Assembly (NCBI GenBank): GCA_001599715.1
Contig: BCHU01000005.1
Location: 186,001 to 250,000 of the forward strand
DNA from: Phaeotremella fagi
Taxonomy: Eukaryota > Basidiomycota > Tremellomycetes > Tremellales > Phaeotremellaceae
Length of the DNA stretch: 64,000 nt
Direction: 5' to 3'
In this document: piece by piece, positions 47,236 through 58,593 of the stretch
Position numbering within the stretch: the stretch's first letter is position 1
How the letters are laid out: every line of letters begins with the position of its first letter
Made by a program: the position numbers and the translations under genes
The notes under the pieces: model-generated
Told to the model about the DNA's origin: nothing
Database searches by the model: none
What the model saw: only the letters and a program-made list of their open reading frames with translations

Positions 47236-49972
47236 ATGATTCTTCCTGAACCACCACCACCACCTCGACATCCATCTCTACCCAATCGAGATCGAGATCT
47301 ACTGAACACGTCCATCCAAAAGGGTGACATCTTGCCTCCACCTATACATCCAGATTCCTCTCCAAGATTATCTTCATCTAATTTGGTCACACCTATTAAC
47401 ACCCATGTATCAAATTCAACCCCAGCGACGGTCGAACGGGACGAACCAGTGATAAATCAGATTGAAATACTAGATAATGAAGACATTAACCCACTTCAGG
47501 AAACTTCTATACTACCAATCATACCTGGTGGTTTATCTTCTTTTGAGGATGATGGTACAACAGATTTATCGAAGGTCGATCTGATGAATCTAAAGAAACG
47601 TATTGAAGATGAAGAGATTGAAAGATATCTACGTGCTTTTGGCAAGGTAAGTACAAGAAGCTTCTGGATAGATGTTATATATGACGGATGTTGACATCTC
47701 ACAGCACGTACATCATCTTCGAGTAAATGACACCCCCGCCATCAAGGTTGAGAATCTACCTAAACCAAGGATATCAGATTATAAATGGGACAAAACTACT
47801 TCTGTCTCCATCTCTGACGAAGGCAATGAAACTCAAACAGCCAAGGCAGTTGGAAAAATTGATGAAGCATGGTCATATGGGGAGATTGATTGGATGGCGT
47901 TCGGTACAGCTGTAAGTCAATCCTCGATCAATTTTATTCCCAGACTGACAACGTTGAACAACAGTATACTCGCTATCTTCTTGGTCCACCATCTGTTCTC
48001 CCACCACTTGAACCGTTCACTATAGCTCGACTCAGATCTAACGCTGAGAGACTCTATGTCGTTGCTTTTCCAACTTGGACGAATTTTGGGAATAGCATTG
48101 CTGAGATCTGTCTTTGGAAGAATAAGTTGATGACTGGCAGTATCGTATCCGTAGGTCAACACTTCTCCAATCATAATAAACATATTCATACGAAGTTCAG
48201 ATCTACCTTTTACTAGTTTTCACTTCAACTCTCCTCCCAGCACTGTTCCTCCTCCTCCTCTTCCCAATGCTAAAACAACGTCTCTTTCCACCCTCCCCAC
48301 TCAAGCAATACAAATCCCAAAAAGAGACCATCCAGAGATCCCAAGAAGCAGGTGAATTAGTTGATGAAATCGCCTCATCTGAAATTGATGACGGAGCCAG
48401 TGAAGCTAGTTATCAGTTGGGACAGGGGATCGGGGTTGGGATAGATATAGGGAAAGCAAGGGATGGGTTGGGTAGGGTTAATGATTTGATGGGTTCGGTA
48501 CCGTTGGTTGAGGAGGAGAAATCTAAGGGGAAGAAGAAGAAGGAGAAGAAGCGGTTGCATGGTTGGATGAAGGAGATGGAGGAAAGGCATGGTGCGGGGA
48601 TGGTTGTTGTTTTGGGAGATTTGGCTGTAAGTCCTTCTTTGTGTTTCAAAGATTATTTTAAGATCTAATGATGATAGGATTTACACGAGAAAATAAAGAA
48701 GTGAGTTAGAGACAATGTTTGAGCTTGCTGATCGTTAGTCTTTATTTATGGCGTAACACTCAAACCTCGACAAAATTCTCAATTCTCCTAGCATCATTTT
48801 CGTTTATCACTTATACGACACCACTTTGGATCCAAGTCAAGGTCTTTCAATTAGCTATTGGGGCTGTGGCTTTTATCGTGGTTCCAGTCATCGCTGCTCA
48901 GGAAAGGTATGAGCCGATGGCATGGATGGCAGGTAACGCACCGACAGATTCAGATTGTAAGCACCCATGCTTTTCAATAAACTAATGTGCTAGACGCAAT
49001 GGAATTAATAAGAGCAAGAGCGGCAGCTGGTGAACCAATCATCGTCCCCAAAAAATCTAAAAAGAAGGATCAAAGTGTGGATGTGATTTCACTATCTACC
49101 GGATCAACCATATCTCTCCCAAGCGATTCATCGGGTTCAATCTCAACCGCAATCACCAGCTCGAGTGGTGATGGTGATATCAAGAAATCGCCAGAGAAGA
49201 AGAATGATTGGGAACGAATGAAGAATTTCGGTGTGAAAAGTTCGAAACTTTTGGAAACTTCTAGACAGATAGTTACAGGTGAAAGAGAGTTGAAGTTGTC
49301 TTTCACACCTTCGTCTTCTGAGGTAAGTTGTAGTTTAAAGGACTTTGACTGATATCCAAGGTCAATTCGACATCGACACCTCATCTGGCACAACTGAAAT
49401 TAGGAAGTAAAGGTCCTGGTATCTTACTCACGCAATCCGGGTCAACGAGTGAAGAAGCACAAGGATCATGTAAGTCCATAGGTGATTGTTGTGTTAACCA
49501 AGTTTGTAGCTTATTTCGCTCAATACGGTCGAACCCCAGGGAACTTATTTATCTCACCTTCAAAAGTCGTTTTTCAACCTCTGATCTCAACTAAACCGAA
49601 GAACAAAACGCCGAACGAGAATGTACTAGAAGACAGTACAGCTACACCACCATTGGTGGAGGAGAAACGTTCAATTGTTTCCATATCGATGGAAGATGTG
49701 ATGGGGATTCGGAAACGAGATAAGACGAGTTTACTGGTCGTGGTAGCTGCTGGACTTGAGATTGAATGTAAAGATGGGACTGTGAGTTGGGAGTTGGGAT
49801 CTGAAATTGCAGGTAACTGATAGACACTATAGACCGTCTCGTTTCCCTTGGTATCTAATCGGGATCAGGTGAGTGGTACTTTGAATCTTAAGATTTCGGG
49901 ATTGATAGTAGGATTCTTTAGGCTTTCCACAGTTTGTTGGCACTCTCTAAGAAATCTTTTAGTAAAGTATGA
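47236..49972 (+). CDS. GRAM-domain membrane protein (GRAMD4-like)
   Basis: A multi-exon gene of roughly 760 aa. The Pro-rich N-terminus (MILPEPPPPPRHP) is followed by DLSKVDLMNLKKRIEDEEIE and WSYGEIDWMAFGTAYTRYLL. A hydrophobic segment IYLLLVFTSTLLPALFLLLL is restored when the acceptor before 48204 is used. A second membrane region is ILLASFSFITYTTPLWIQV and VFQLAIGAVAFIVVPVIAA. Next is MAWMAGNAPTDSDYAMELIR, which matches the conserved PTDAEYAME motif of GRAMD4-type proteins. The C-terminal GRAM domain is SYFAQYGRTPGNLFISPSKV, ISMEDVMGIRKRDK, GTTVSFPLVSNRDQ, AFHSLLALSKKSFSKV. It is probably an ER or contact-site lipid-binding protein (inference). Confidence 0.78.
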
Positions 49973-50814
49973 TTATTGTAGCATAAATCATTCAATGTAG
50001 CGTGATGATAGTGTACAACAAAGATCAGGTAGAAGCCACTTTCGAACGTTCTGAAAAAAAATCGCAAAAAAATCGAGATCGGCAGAAAATGAGCTTAAAT
50101 TTAAGAAAATTCTTCCATATTTTCCTCCTTTGTCATAGTCATGATATCGACAACACCTCTTACATCTTACCAAGGGGGGAGTTGGCGGTTAAGCAGTGTT
50201 CAGAGACTGATTTTGTCCCTGTCTCCCGCCAGAACAAAGCAGCCAAAAAAAGGTAGTCAGAATACTTACCTTGCTAAGGCATTTTAAGAGTCTTCACCCC
50301 GCTCTGTGTCTGGTATGTTGATCGCCCTATTCACAGCGACACATGGTCTTCAGGTGATCGACTAATCATGTGCTAGGATCTTCCTGGTTCATTAGCTACA
50401 TATTTGGCTCCGTCTAGTACTTCTCTCGAGAAGAACTAGACGATACTTTTGGATTTCTGTGAAAGATGATGGAAAGTGATGGATTGCTATTAGTGATTCT
50501 AGTCATGGTGGGGAAATGAGTTATTTTGGCGTTAGAGACGGAAATTTCATGGATGTTTTCGTTGGAAAAGAAGGCATATGTTCTTAATTCGTTTGAAGAG
50601 TTGGTCTGAGAAATGCTATGTGTTAGGGAATAACTTGAAACGTGTGGGTTTGTATAGGGAATTGGTTGATAGGTTATGTGTACGACGCAAAATGCACTGA
50701 TCAATTTGATCAACGGGCGCCACAGAGAATCGGCGAGGCGGTGAAGGTTACTAACCCTTTACCAATCGAAAGTGATCTCATTTGGATGAAATTGTCTTCC
50801 TTCAAACAATAACC
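49973..50814. other. Gene-free 840-nt region with a 32-nt palindrome
   Basis: No coding sequence is supported. At 50411-50442 an inverted repeat has 15-nt arms (CGTCTAGTACTTCTC and GAGAAGAACTAGACG) with a single mismatch and a 2-nt centre. It is the strongest hairpin candidate noticed in the window. The sequence just before 50815 (AAACAATAACCATGAAG) looks like a normal fungal leader. Confidence 0.55.
50411..50442. repeat. 32-nt imperfect palindrome (15-nt arms)
   Basis: Left arm CGTCTAGTACTTCTC pairs with right arm GAGAAGAACTAGACG at 14 of 15 positions with 2 nt between. It lies between the 3' end of the GRAM gene and the promoter of the acetyltransferase gene. It could be a dimeric factor site, a 3'-end hairpin, or a remnant of a small inverted-repeat element. 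The sequence alone does not decide. Confidence 0.7.
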
Positions 50815-52458
50815 ATGAAGAGGTTGTCATGTTTTCGAGATCTAAGCTTGGAAGAAAATGTTACGACGACTCGAAAGAGTAAGTAATTTATTTGAGAGGT
50901 CAATCAAAATTGACGATGATCTTTAGTATCCTTGATGGAAAGGTTTGAACTTATGAACAGAAACACTGGTTTTCCACATATCGTCACATACGTTGCTAAA
51001 CTCGATCCTAAACACACATACGCCTCCAACCTATCATCGAATCTGAAAGAGCGAATTATGTTTCTCCAAGAAAGATTACCTATGTTATGGGCAACGCTAG
51101 ATGGACGCGAGACTACGAAACCATTTTTCAAACCCAGGAAACAAAATTTTTGGTTGGAACATGATATCATTCGATATCAAGATCTACCTGATGAAGATGA
51201 TGAAGATAAACTCATGGTTCGACTGGTTCAATCTGAATTGGATCGGATGAACACCGTTCCACCAGACGATACTCCACCATGGCAAATCACTGTTTTTCGA
51301 AATCCAACTAATCCCTTTACGGACGGTCAAGCTCCTGAATCCAAGTCTGGCGAAAGGATTTATATCACACTATCTATTGATCATACGCACTTGGATGGGA
51401 TGGGTGGTTTACGTCTCTTCCTCCTCTTACTCCAATCACCTTCATCTGAAATCTTGAAGAATCTTCCCTCCGAATCACTCTCCAACATCGCTAGATTCGA
51501 AGATACAGTCTCTGTCAAACCGACTCTTGGACATTTGTTACCTATCGTGTACAACGAATTGATACTACCTCTCTTTCCTTCACCAATCCGAAAGTATCTT
51601 GGTAAAACAACGATTCCATGGCCTGCTAGAGAAATTGGTCGACCATTGAACAGTAGTCCTTCGACTTCTTGTAGTGGGAAAATCGAAGAGGAGGTCGCAC
51701 GAGGTTTGAAAGTTAGAGGGAAAGAGATGGGTATCAACACTTTACATCCTTTATTACATATGGCTTTCCTTGTTGCTCTATGGCAAGTGGTCAGAGCTCG
51801 TTCTGAAGATTCTAAGCAATTACGTGAAGAACCCTTTTTCATCGATACTGGTATCGCAAGATCCGAAAGAGATGTCAATAAAGGTCATTCATTCTGTACA
51901 GGAGTTTGCATATCTGACCTAGAATACGGTTTCAACTTTACCAGCGGATCACTCTTCTGGCCAATAACTTCTACTTTTGGTGAATACCTTCATTCGGAGA
52001 AGGGTAAAAAGAGAGCAAGAGGTACGATAGGTTTACTTGAACATCTACCGGACCACCAAAACAAAAACGGAAACAAGAAGAACAGACCTACTGGTTGGGA
52101 AGAGTATTTCTTGGACGCTTCGGAATCATCGATACCTTGTAGAGTTGGTATGACCATCTCAAATCTTGGTAACGTACCTACAGCTTCTGGAATGTCATTC
52201 CCCGAAGGTTTAGTCTCAGATTTCAAATGGTCACAAACTTCTACACCTTTCGTTCCGCCTGTTTTGATCAATCTTGCTGGTTTCCAAGGTTCGATGAACT
52301 GGATTACTTGCTTCAGGGATGGAAGTGTGGTGAGTTATACCGAGGTTGAGAGGGTCCATAGGATCGCTGAAGGTGTTCTAAGAAGATTGGCTGGTTTAGA
52401 AGGCGATCAGTATTTGGATGGGAAGATTACCATGGGGGAGATGATTAATGGACTTTAA
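50815..52458 (+). CDS. Alcohol acetyltransferase-like acyltransferase (AATase family)
   Basis: Two exons, 50815-50878 and 50927-52458, give 531 aa (MKRLSCFRDLSLEENV, then ISLMERFELMNRNTGFPH). The 48-nt intron is required: the open frame alone would start internally and lose the conserved SLMERF segment. The condensation-type active-site motif H-x3-D-G is present as SIDHTHLDGMGGLRLF, and a C-terminal structural block is present as CRVGMTISNLGNVPTASG and WSQTSTPFVPPVLIN. Members such as Atf1 transfer acetyl from acetyl-CoA to alcohols; others act on sterols or isoprenoids, so the substrate is open. There is no signal peptide or obvious membrane span. Confidence 0.82.
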
Positions 52459-52690
52459 GAATTATAGACTTGCATAGAGCTCCCTGTGGTATAAGCATTA
52501 TTGTAGCGGTAGCATTGTTTTTACTTTTGCAGTAGCTGATTAGAAACTCTCCAGTCTATTTTTATGATCTATGAGCTGTCGGTAATGACCGTGACTGAGG
52601 ACTTTTTAAACTCCGAGTCGTTTCATGGTACAATTAACATCAAGAATCCTCCAAAAAGGGTTACTATGATCCATACTCAACTCTCCTAAT

Positions 52691-54594
52691 ATGTCAGAAA
52701 CCACCGGATATCAACTACTGCCTTATACCGAGAGGCTGGATGGAGTACAGGAAACAGTGAATCAGGATCATGATGAAGGGGTAGAAGTTCAGGAAGATGA
52801 ATCGCAGAAGGTCAGCGAATGGGCTATAGTTTGTCTTTTACTTCAACATCTATCTAGGTGAGTCATTTAAATGATTTCCTGGTTGATTCATAGTATTGAC
52901 TCTCTAATAGTACATTCACCGATGCTTGTTTTCAATTTGCTGTTTTCTTGTTTCGTAAGTGGACGGAAATCTTTTAGGACATACTAAAATCTATATCAAG
53001 TTGTTGAAATCTTCCCCACTTCACTTGTGCCAGCTTCCCTCGTAGGGTTATGTTCTACTGGAGTTGCACTTTTGTTCTCTGGTTACATTGGTGGATTGGT
53101 GGATACTACACCCAGACTAGCATTCATTCGTCGAGCAGTCGCTGCGCAAAAAGTGGGTCATCATCTCTGTGAACCAAAAAGGGAGGGTTTAACACGCCGA
53201 GCAGTCACTTCAAGCTCTCGTGTATTGTGTGTTCTTGAGTGAGTAATTTGTTGTTGATTCCACTGACCTTGACAAGTTCTGTTTGGTCCTCTGTTATCAA
53301 TCGCACCAGACGCTTTCGCTGGTAGTGGATCTCCTCTGCAGGTCTTATCGATCTGGGCGGTGATAGGATTGATCATTGTTACCACGAGTGGATTGAGACT
53401 TGCGAACAACGGTCTCAATGTTTGTGTGGAAAGAGATTGGTATGTCTACTCAAATGTGTATAACTTACTACAAGGGTGACTACGATTGCTAAAGGTGACG
53501 CGAGCATGCTCACTCGATTGAACACTTCCATGCGAAGAATGGATTTAATGACTAAATTGTGCTCACCCGTATGTGACATATCAAAATCGGTACTGACTGA
53601 TGATAGTTGGTTGTATCAGTCTTAACCACGACAGCTGGTTACTCAATCACAACTGCATCTTTACTTGCTTTGGCTATACTCACAGCAATCACGGAAACCT
53701 TCTGGGTGGCTGTCGTATACAAAAATTTCCCAATATTAGCCAACGAACCTAAACAGCGTGCATCGACATCTGATGCTATCGATAGTAGGACCATTACTTG
53801 GTCGGAGAAGCTGAGACAAGAGAAGGCGGATTGGGTGGAATTCTCAAGGATGCCAATATTTGCAAGTAGGTTTGGTCAATCGACAGAGCTGACCTCAGGC
53901 TCCATCGCAATCTCTGCTATATACCTTACTACTCTATCATATGGTAAGTCATAAACCATTTGTTGTACTAATACCTCAGATGGCACGTTCATTGCTTACG
54001 TGAAAGCTGCGCGAGGCTGGGATGATGGATTCGTTGCAATCATGCGAGTAAGTCCTTGTATCTAGTACACGAAGGTTATTAATGTTTGAAAAGGGTATCA
54101 CCGTGGTCACTGGTTTATTGGGAACAGTAATCATGCCAATCCTTGAACGTCACGTTGGATTAGAGAGGGCAGGAGCGTGGTCGATCTGGTTCGAAGTAAT
54201 CTGTCTTTTCCCAACAGTCATATCCTTCTTTTACGGGACAGGAGCGTACGGCCAACACGGACCAGCTTGGAACAGTATCCTCTTATTCGGGGGTATAGCC
54301 CTCTCAAGAATAGGGTTATGGTCGTTTGACCTCTGTCAACTCAAAGAACTTCAATTGGCACTAGACGATCATCCAAGAAGAAACCGGATGACTGCTTTAC
54401 AACTTGCTTTACAGAGTGCTTTTGATCTTTTGAAATACGCTTTGACTTTGGCTGCTGCTAGTCCTGCACGATTCAAGTGGACCGCTTTGGCTAGTTGGGC
54501 TGCTGTTATTGGTGGTGCGGTGGTTTACGCGGTTTATCTTAGAAATGTTAGAGGTCATTTGATTCATTTCGAATGGTTCAAGAAAGCTTGTTAA
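52691..54594 (+). CDS. Ferroportin (SLC40 iron exporter family)
   Basis: A multi-pass transporter of the ferroportin family, exporting Fe2+ or other divalent metals. The start is 52691 (MSETTGYQLLPYTERL). The N-terminal tail is acidic, then SEWAIVCLLLQHLSSTFTDA, FLVEIFPTSLVPASLVGL, ALLFSGYIGGLVDTTPRL, AAQKSLQALVYCVFL, SGLRLANNGLNVCVERDW and LMTKLCSPLVVSVL. The C-half has IAISAIYLTTLSYDGTFIAY and a final span set ending HLIHFEWFKKAC. About nine introns. LERHVGLERAGAWSIWFEV and the central hydrophilic loop (about 53740-53860) agree with the family. Intracellular membrane or plasma membrane cannot be decided here. Confidence 0.9.
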
Positions 54595-56664
54595 GGAGGG
54601 GAATAGATTGAAACCTGTGAGATCTTTAGATATCTTGTTATGTACATCATGGAACACTTCACACATGTCAGCGACGATAAAAGCCGCAATTTCCGTACGG
54701 CCAGCCATACACGTAGCGAATCCTGATCTACCTTTTTTAACCTGTTCCCATCCACTAACTTGTCAGCGGCATTTCATCGAAATACCAAACTCACCTCGTC
54801 ACCGAAAAGACTGGAAATGAGCTGCTGAATATCCATCTCATAACCTCCTACGCCAGAATTTCCTATGTTGGCAAGTCGAGAGTTTTCAACTTTACGACTC
54901 AGAGTTTGAAGATTGTCTCTCATTCCTTGCAAATCACCGTTTGTGTCAGGGATCTCTGCAAGAACATTGTCCAGTCTATTTAGTACGGTGTCGACACCGT
55001 CGTGTAGAGCGATTGCCGGCGCGAAAGACACAGCAGCGAATATGAAGCCTAACGCGAAACCGAAGAAATTGTGTAGCATATAGATCATATGAGAGTTTAA
55101 GGAAACTTGATAAAGTGGTGAATCGAGAGATGATTTGATAACTTCGAGTGCTGCATTTAACGCCATCTGAATAGATTGAGCGGTGTCTGCGTCAATGTCC
55201 TCATCCGATCTTAGACCGTGTAGAGCACGAGAATGGATATAACTGTACTGTTAGCTGCAGAGATGAATGGAACTCACCATCGAGCGAAAGCCAGAGGTAC
55301 CTTGAGTCTATTTCTATCTAAAAGACTCTGTACTGAACGAATTCCTGGATCATCGAGGTCATTAACAGGCGTGTTGACATCAATCCCTGCATGCCAATTC
55401 ACTCCCCATCTGTCTACTTCTTGGTCATATCTGCTCGCCTCGATGGTGGAATACGGTGTCGTGGTCAAAGAGTCACTGAATTTGTTCAATATCACACAAA
55501 GCTGAGCATAAGACACTAATCGAAAATCGAGATCAGATACCAGTGTGGAAATTAGAGTATTGAGCGGTTCGGTGGACTGAAGATGAGAGAACCAGTGGAG
55601 AGCTTCATTCAAGGTACTATCGGTGTGTCGTGCAAACGTGGGTTCCGAGCGGTAAAGACACAGCCTGAGAAGTAAGATTCTGGATTGGTATCAACTCACA
55701 AAAGTTCTACATTACAACATGACAGCCAAACTCGAAGTCGAGTGGTTAATTCTATAGCTCTGACTGTTGCACCATCTGAAAAAGTATTCTGTTCAAGTTC
55801 CATTCTTGTAGCGCGGAGTTCTTGGGGAAGTTTGTGTAGACCGATCGCATAAGCCCAACCTACTGCTGCTCTGATCACGTTCATGTCGTTGTACCAAGCG
55901 CTGAAGATCACGGCGGCATGAATATCGTCCAGAGTCGCTGTCGTTGTATGAAGGAGATTCCGTCGCGTCATTAGCAGACATTGTTGATGAATTTTTGCAG
56001 CCTGTGGGTCTAAACGAGCTCCAAGAGTGAGAACCACGTCCCTAACAAGTGAAGGTTGAGATGAAAAGAAGATGATAGGTTGAATGGGGCCAATTCGATG
56101 TGCAGAGTATCTTAGAAACAGTTGGGAGAACTGATTTGCTTCCCTCTCCGAAAGAATTTCAGCTTCAATCAAACCATGATATTGCGGTCCTCTGGGTGGA
56201 TCTGAATCGATCTCAGCAGCGAGGAAAGAATGCTGTTCGGTTGACAAGTATGGCCTGGGCAAGTATCTTTGAGAATTGGGTATTGGTGAAGGAGCTCTGC
56301 TAGAAGTTGAGTCTCGACGCCGCCGTTTCCCAATTCCTCGTTCATCGAGTCTAGCTAAAATCGATTGGATAGCGGTTTCGTGACGATCCAAGCTCAGTTT
56401 GTGTTGATCATTTGCAGTTTGTAGTCTTCGTTCCAATTCAGCTATCCTATCTTCGTCAATGTTCGTTGAGCTGCGGGCTGGTATCGAGACTTTAGGATTG
56501 ACATATATGCATTCCAAATTCGATCGATGACACCTGTGTTTCAGCGCACGAACTATACTTCCATCTTACCTCATACATGGTTGGACACCTTCACACCGTA
56601 CTTTCGACTTCCTGCACGGTAAGCAAGCAAGTAAAGTCCGTTGTACTCCTTGAGAATCAGACAT
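54409..56664 (-). CDS. Zn2Cys6 fungal transcription factor next to amidohydrolase
   Basis: Five exons, 56664-56570, 56533-55700, 55664-55278, 55242-54795 and 54741-54409, give about 698 aa. The zinc cluster is ACLPCRKSKVRCEGVQPCMR then CHRSNLEC (C-x2-C-x6-C-x5-C-x2-C-x6-C), cut by the first intron. A coiled coil follows (DRIAELERRLQTANDQHKLS), then a fungal-specific regulatory domain (HAAVIFSAWYNDMNVIRAAV, GLHKLPQELRATRMELEQNT). As drawn, the last exon overlaps the 3' end of the ferroportin gene on the other strand by 186 nt. An alternative 31-nt intron would end the protein at 54591 and remove the overlap, but it has no visible branch point. It probably controls the adjacent amidohydrolase and transporter (inference). 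Confidence 0.85.
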
Positions 56665-56793
56665 TGGAGAGGGTGTTTAAGACAGGGAAATATATGATCC
56701 GGTTGTTTTTTGTGAGCAAGTGGCTTCGAAATTAACGTGGCAAAATTGGTTGATGCTTGCACATATCCCTCTGCATAGAACATTGAATCTTAA

Positions 56794-58305
56794 CTACGGA
56801 TCTACCCCAAGTATGACATCCTCCACTCCAAACTTCTCTCTGAACTCTTCCCTAGCTACGACAACTTTCCCATCTTTTATAACTCCCCAAATACCCTGTT
56901 CCCCACTGTCCAACACTCTACAGTCTTCAAGTGGATTCGCTACCAAAACCAAGCAATCACCGTAAGCTCCAGGCTCAATCTTACCCAACTTTATGTCATC
57001 GAGTTGCTTGGCTCCATTGATTGTCGCTTGTGCCATGATTTTAGATGAAGATATGAGAGAATGCCTCTGAGTGAATTCTTCACTCTGCAGATAACCCATA
57101 CTGACATTAGAAAAGTACGTTTTTATCACTCACCCTAACGTCAAATCAGTACCAAAGCAAACACAAACTCCCTCTTCTTCGGCAATCTGTAGAGCTCTTC
57201 TACCAGCATCACGAACAGCAGCATTCTTTTCTCTCGCGTACTGCGGCATCGCAGCATTCCAAGGTGCCCTTCCTTTTGCAGTCGAAATCATCAGAGTAGG
57301 AGTCAAAAATGTGCCCGTGGCAGCGAGGAGCTTTGCTGTTTCTCTGTCTAATAGATTCCCGTGTTCGATCCCTCGAACCCCATTCTCAACTGCTCGACGG
57401 ATGGCGTCATTGGTATAGGCATGAGCTGTCACCAGGGTACCTTTCATGTCATTGACAACACCGACGATTGCTCGGATCTCCTCCGCTGAAAACTGGGTTC
57501 CTTCTAATTTATCTGAAATTCAGCGATGATTTGATTTTTGCCATTTACCTGTAGGACTTGAAACACCTCCAGAGGTACATATCTTGACATGCTGAGCCCC
57601 TTTTCTCATTAGCTCCCTAGCTCCTAATGTGACACCAGGGACCCCATCAACTAGCTTAACGAAGTCTATCGAGGGTGAACAACATGAATCGTGACTGTCG
57701 GCTTCTCGAGGTCGAAAATCGCCATGTCCACCGGTTTGACTAACTGACTGGTGAGTCATGAAAGATTTGATTACTCACGTATATCGCCACCCTGGAACAA
57801 GCGAGGTCCAGGAGTCAGCCATTGCTCTATTGCTTCTTTCTGCCAGAATGTCGCTCCACCCTAAGTCATTCAATTTCCGCCCTGCACGGCTTGAACTCAC
57901 GACATCTCGAACAGTGGTAAAGCCCCGGCTGAGCATACACTTCAGAGTATAAGTAGCACGTAGATGATGATCAACGTAGCCTGTAGTCGGACGACCATCT
58001 GACCAATTGATATGAACATGACAGTCGATCAGTCCCGGACAAAGATACAATCCATCGAGGTCTACAACTTTGGCGTTTACAGGAAGTTCACGTTGTTTGT
58101 TTGATGAGTAAACGTCCAAGAAGTGACCATCTTGAATCACGACAGTGATGTTTTCGACAATACGATTCTTGGCAACATCTACCAGCTTTGCATCTGAGGT
58201 CAGCTGAGTCAGTAGACATTCACTCACTATGAAGAACCAGCGGTCTGGTAGAACGCATCCAAGGAATTGTGTTGATATCGCCTTTAGGAGGAGGTTTGGG
58301 GACAT
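56794..58305 (-). CDS. Amidohydrolase (imidazolonepropionase/prolidase-like)
   Basis: A metal-dependent hydrolase of the amidohydrolase superfamily. The start is 58305 (MSPNLLLKAISTQFLG), and five exons end at 56794. Metal-site and family motifs are LCPGLIDCHVHINW (H-x-H), GFTTVRDVGGATFWQ, LSQTGGHGDFR, VKICTSGGVSSP (the position of the usual bridging Lys), VTAHAYTNDAIRRAV, RGIEHGNLLDRETA (His ligand), and CFGTDLTLGMGYL (catalytic Asp), then the C-terminal sandwich (GAYGDCLVLVANPLEDCRVL, GVIKDGKVV). Typical substrates are cyclic imides, dipeptides or N-acyl compounds; the actual one is unknown. It shares a promoter with a transporter of the allantoate-permease group. Confidence 0.88.
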
Positions 58306-58593
58306 ATTTTTCGGGCGCCCTCCAAGATCTTCGATTTTGTGAATGAGTAGTCATCCTAGTTTCACTGATTGGTTCTTGAAAGCGAAAGTGATAGTTAGGA
58401 GTAAAATAACACCTTCAACTCAACATTACTGCCCCGTGATCTTGGAACCGGGGACAACGGTAGGACCTCGGGCGGCCCGACCACGGTGAGGCCATTGCCA
58501 AGACTTAGTGGATAAGGCAGGATAAGGTGGAGCTTAAAACATACATATATATATGCATCTGTTTGACGAGTATATGGTCTCACACAACACTTC
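58306..58593. promoter_or_regulatory. Divergent promoter amidohydrolase / MFS with CGG-N5-CCG site
   Basis: TCGGGCGGCCCGA at 58468-58480 is a perfect inverted repeat around one base and equals CGG-N5-CCG, the classic Zn2Cys6 dimer site. A second inverted pair, CCCCG (58431-58435) and CGGGG (58449-58453), lies just upstream. A TATA-type run (ACATATATATATGC) sits at about 58543-58556, some 40 nt before the transporter ATG. The neighbouring Zn2Cys6 gene (54409-56664) is the natural candidate regulator. Confidence 0.65.

Noticed and set aside
50414..50713. 99-codon minus-strand open frame in the gene-free region
   Set aside because: Composition and lack of motifs suggest chance, and it starts inside the palindrome.
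54774..55166. Separate small gene 130 codons long
   Set aside because: It is the fourth exon of the Zn2Cys6 gene at 54409-56664; the upstream exon joins in phase 2 and no independent promoter is seen.
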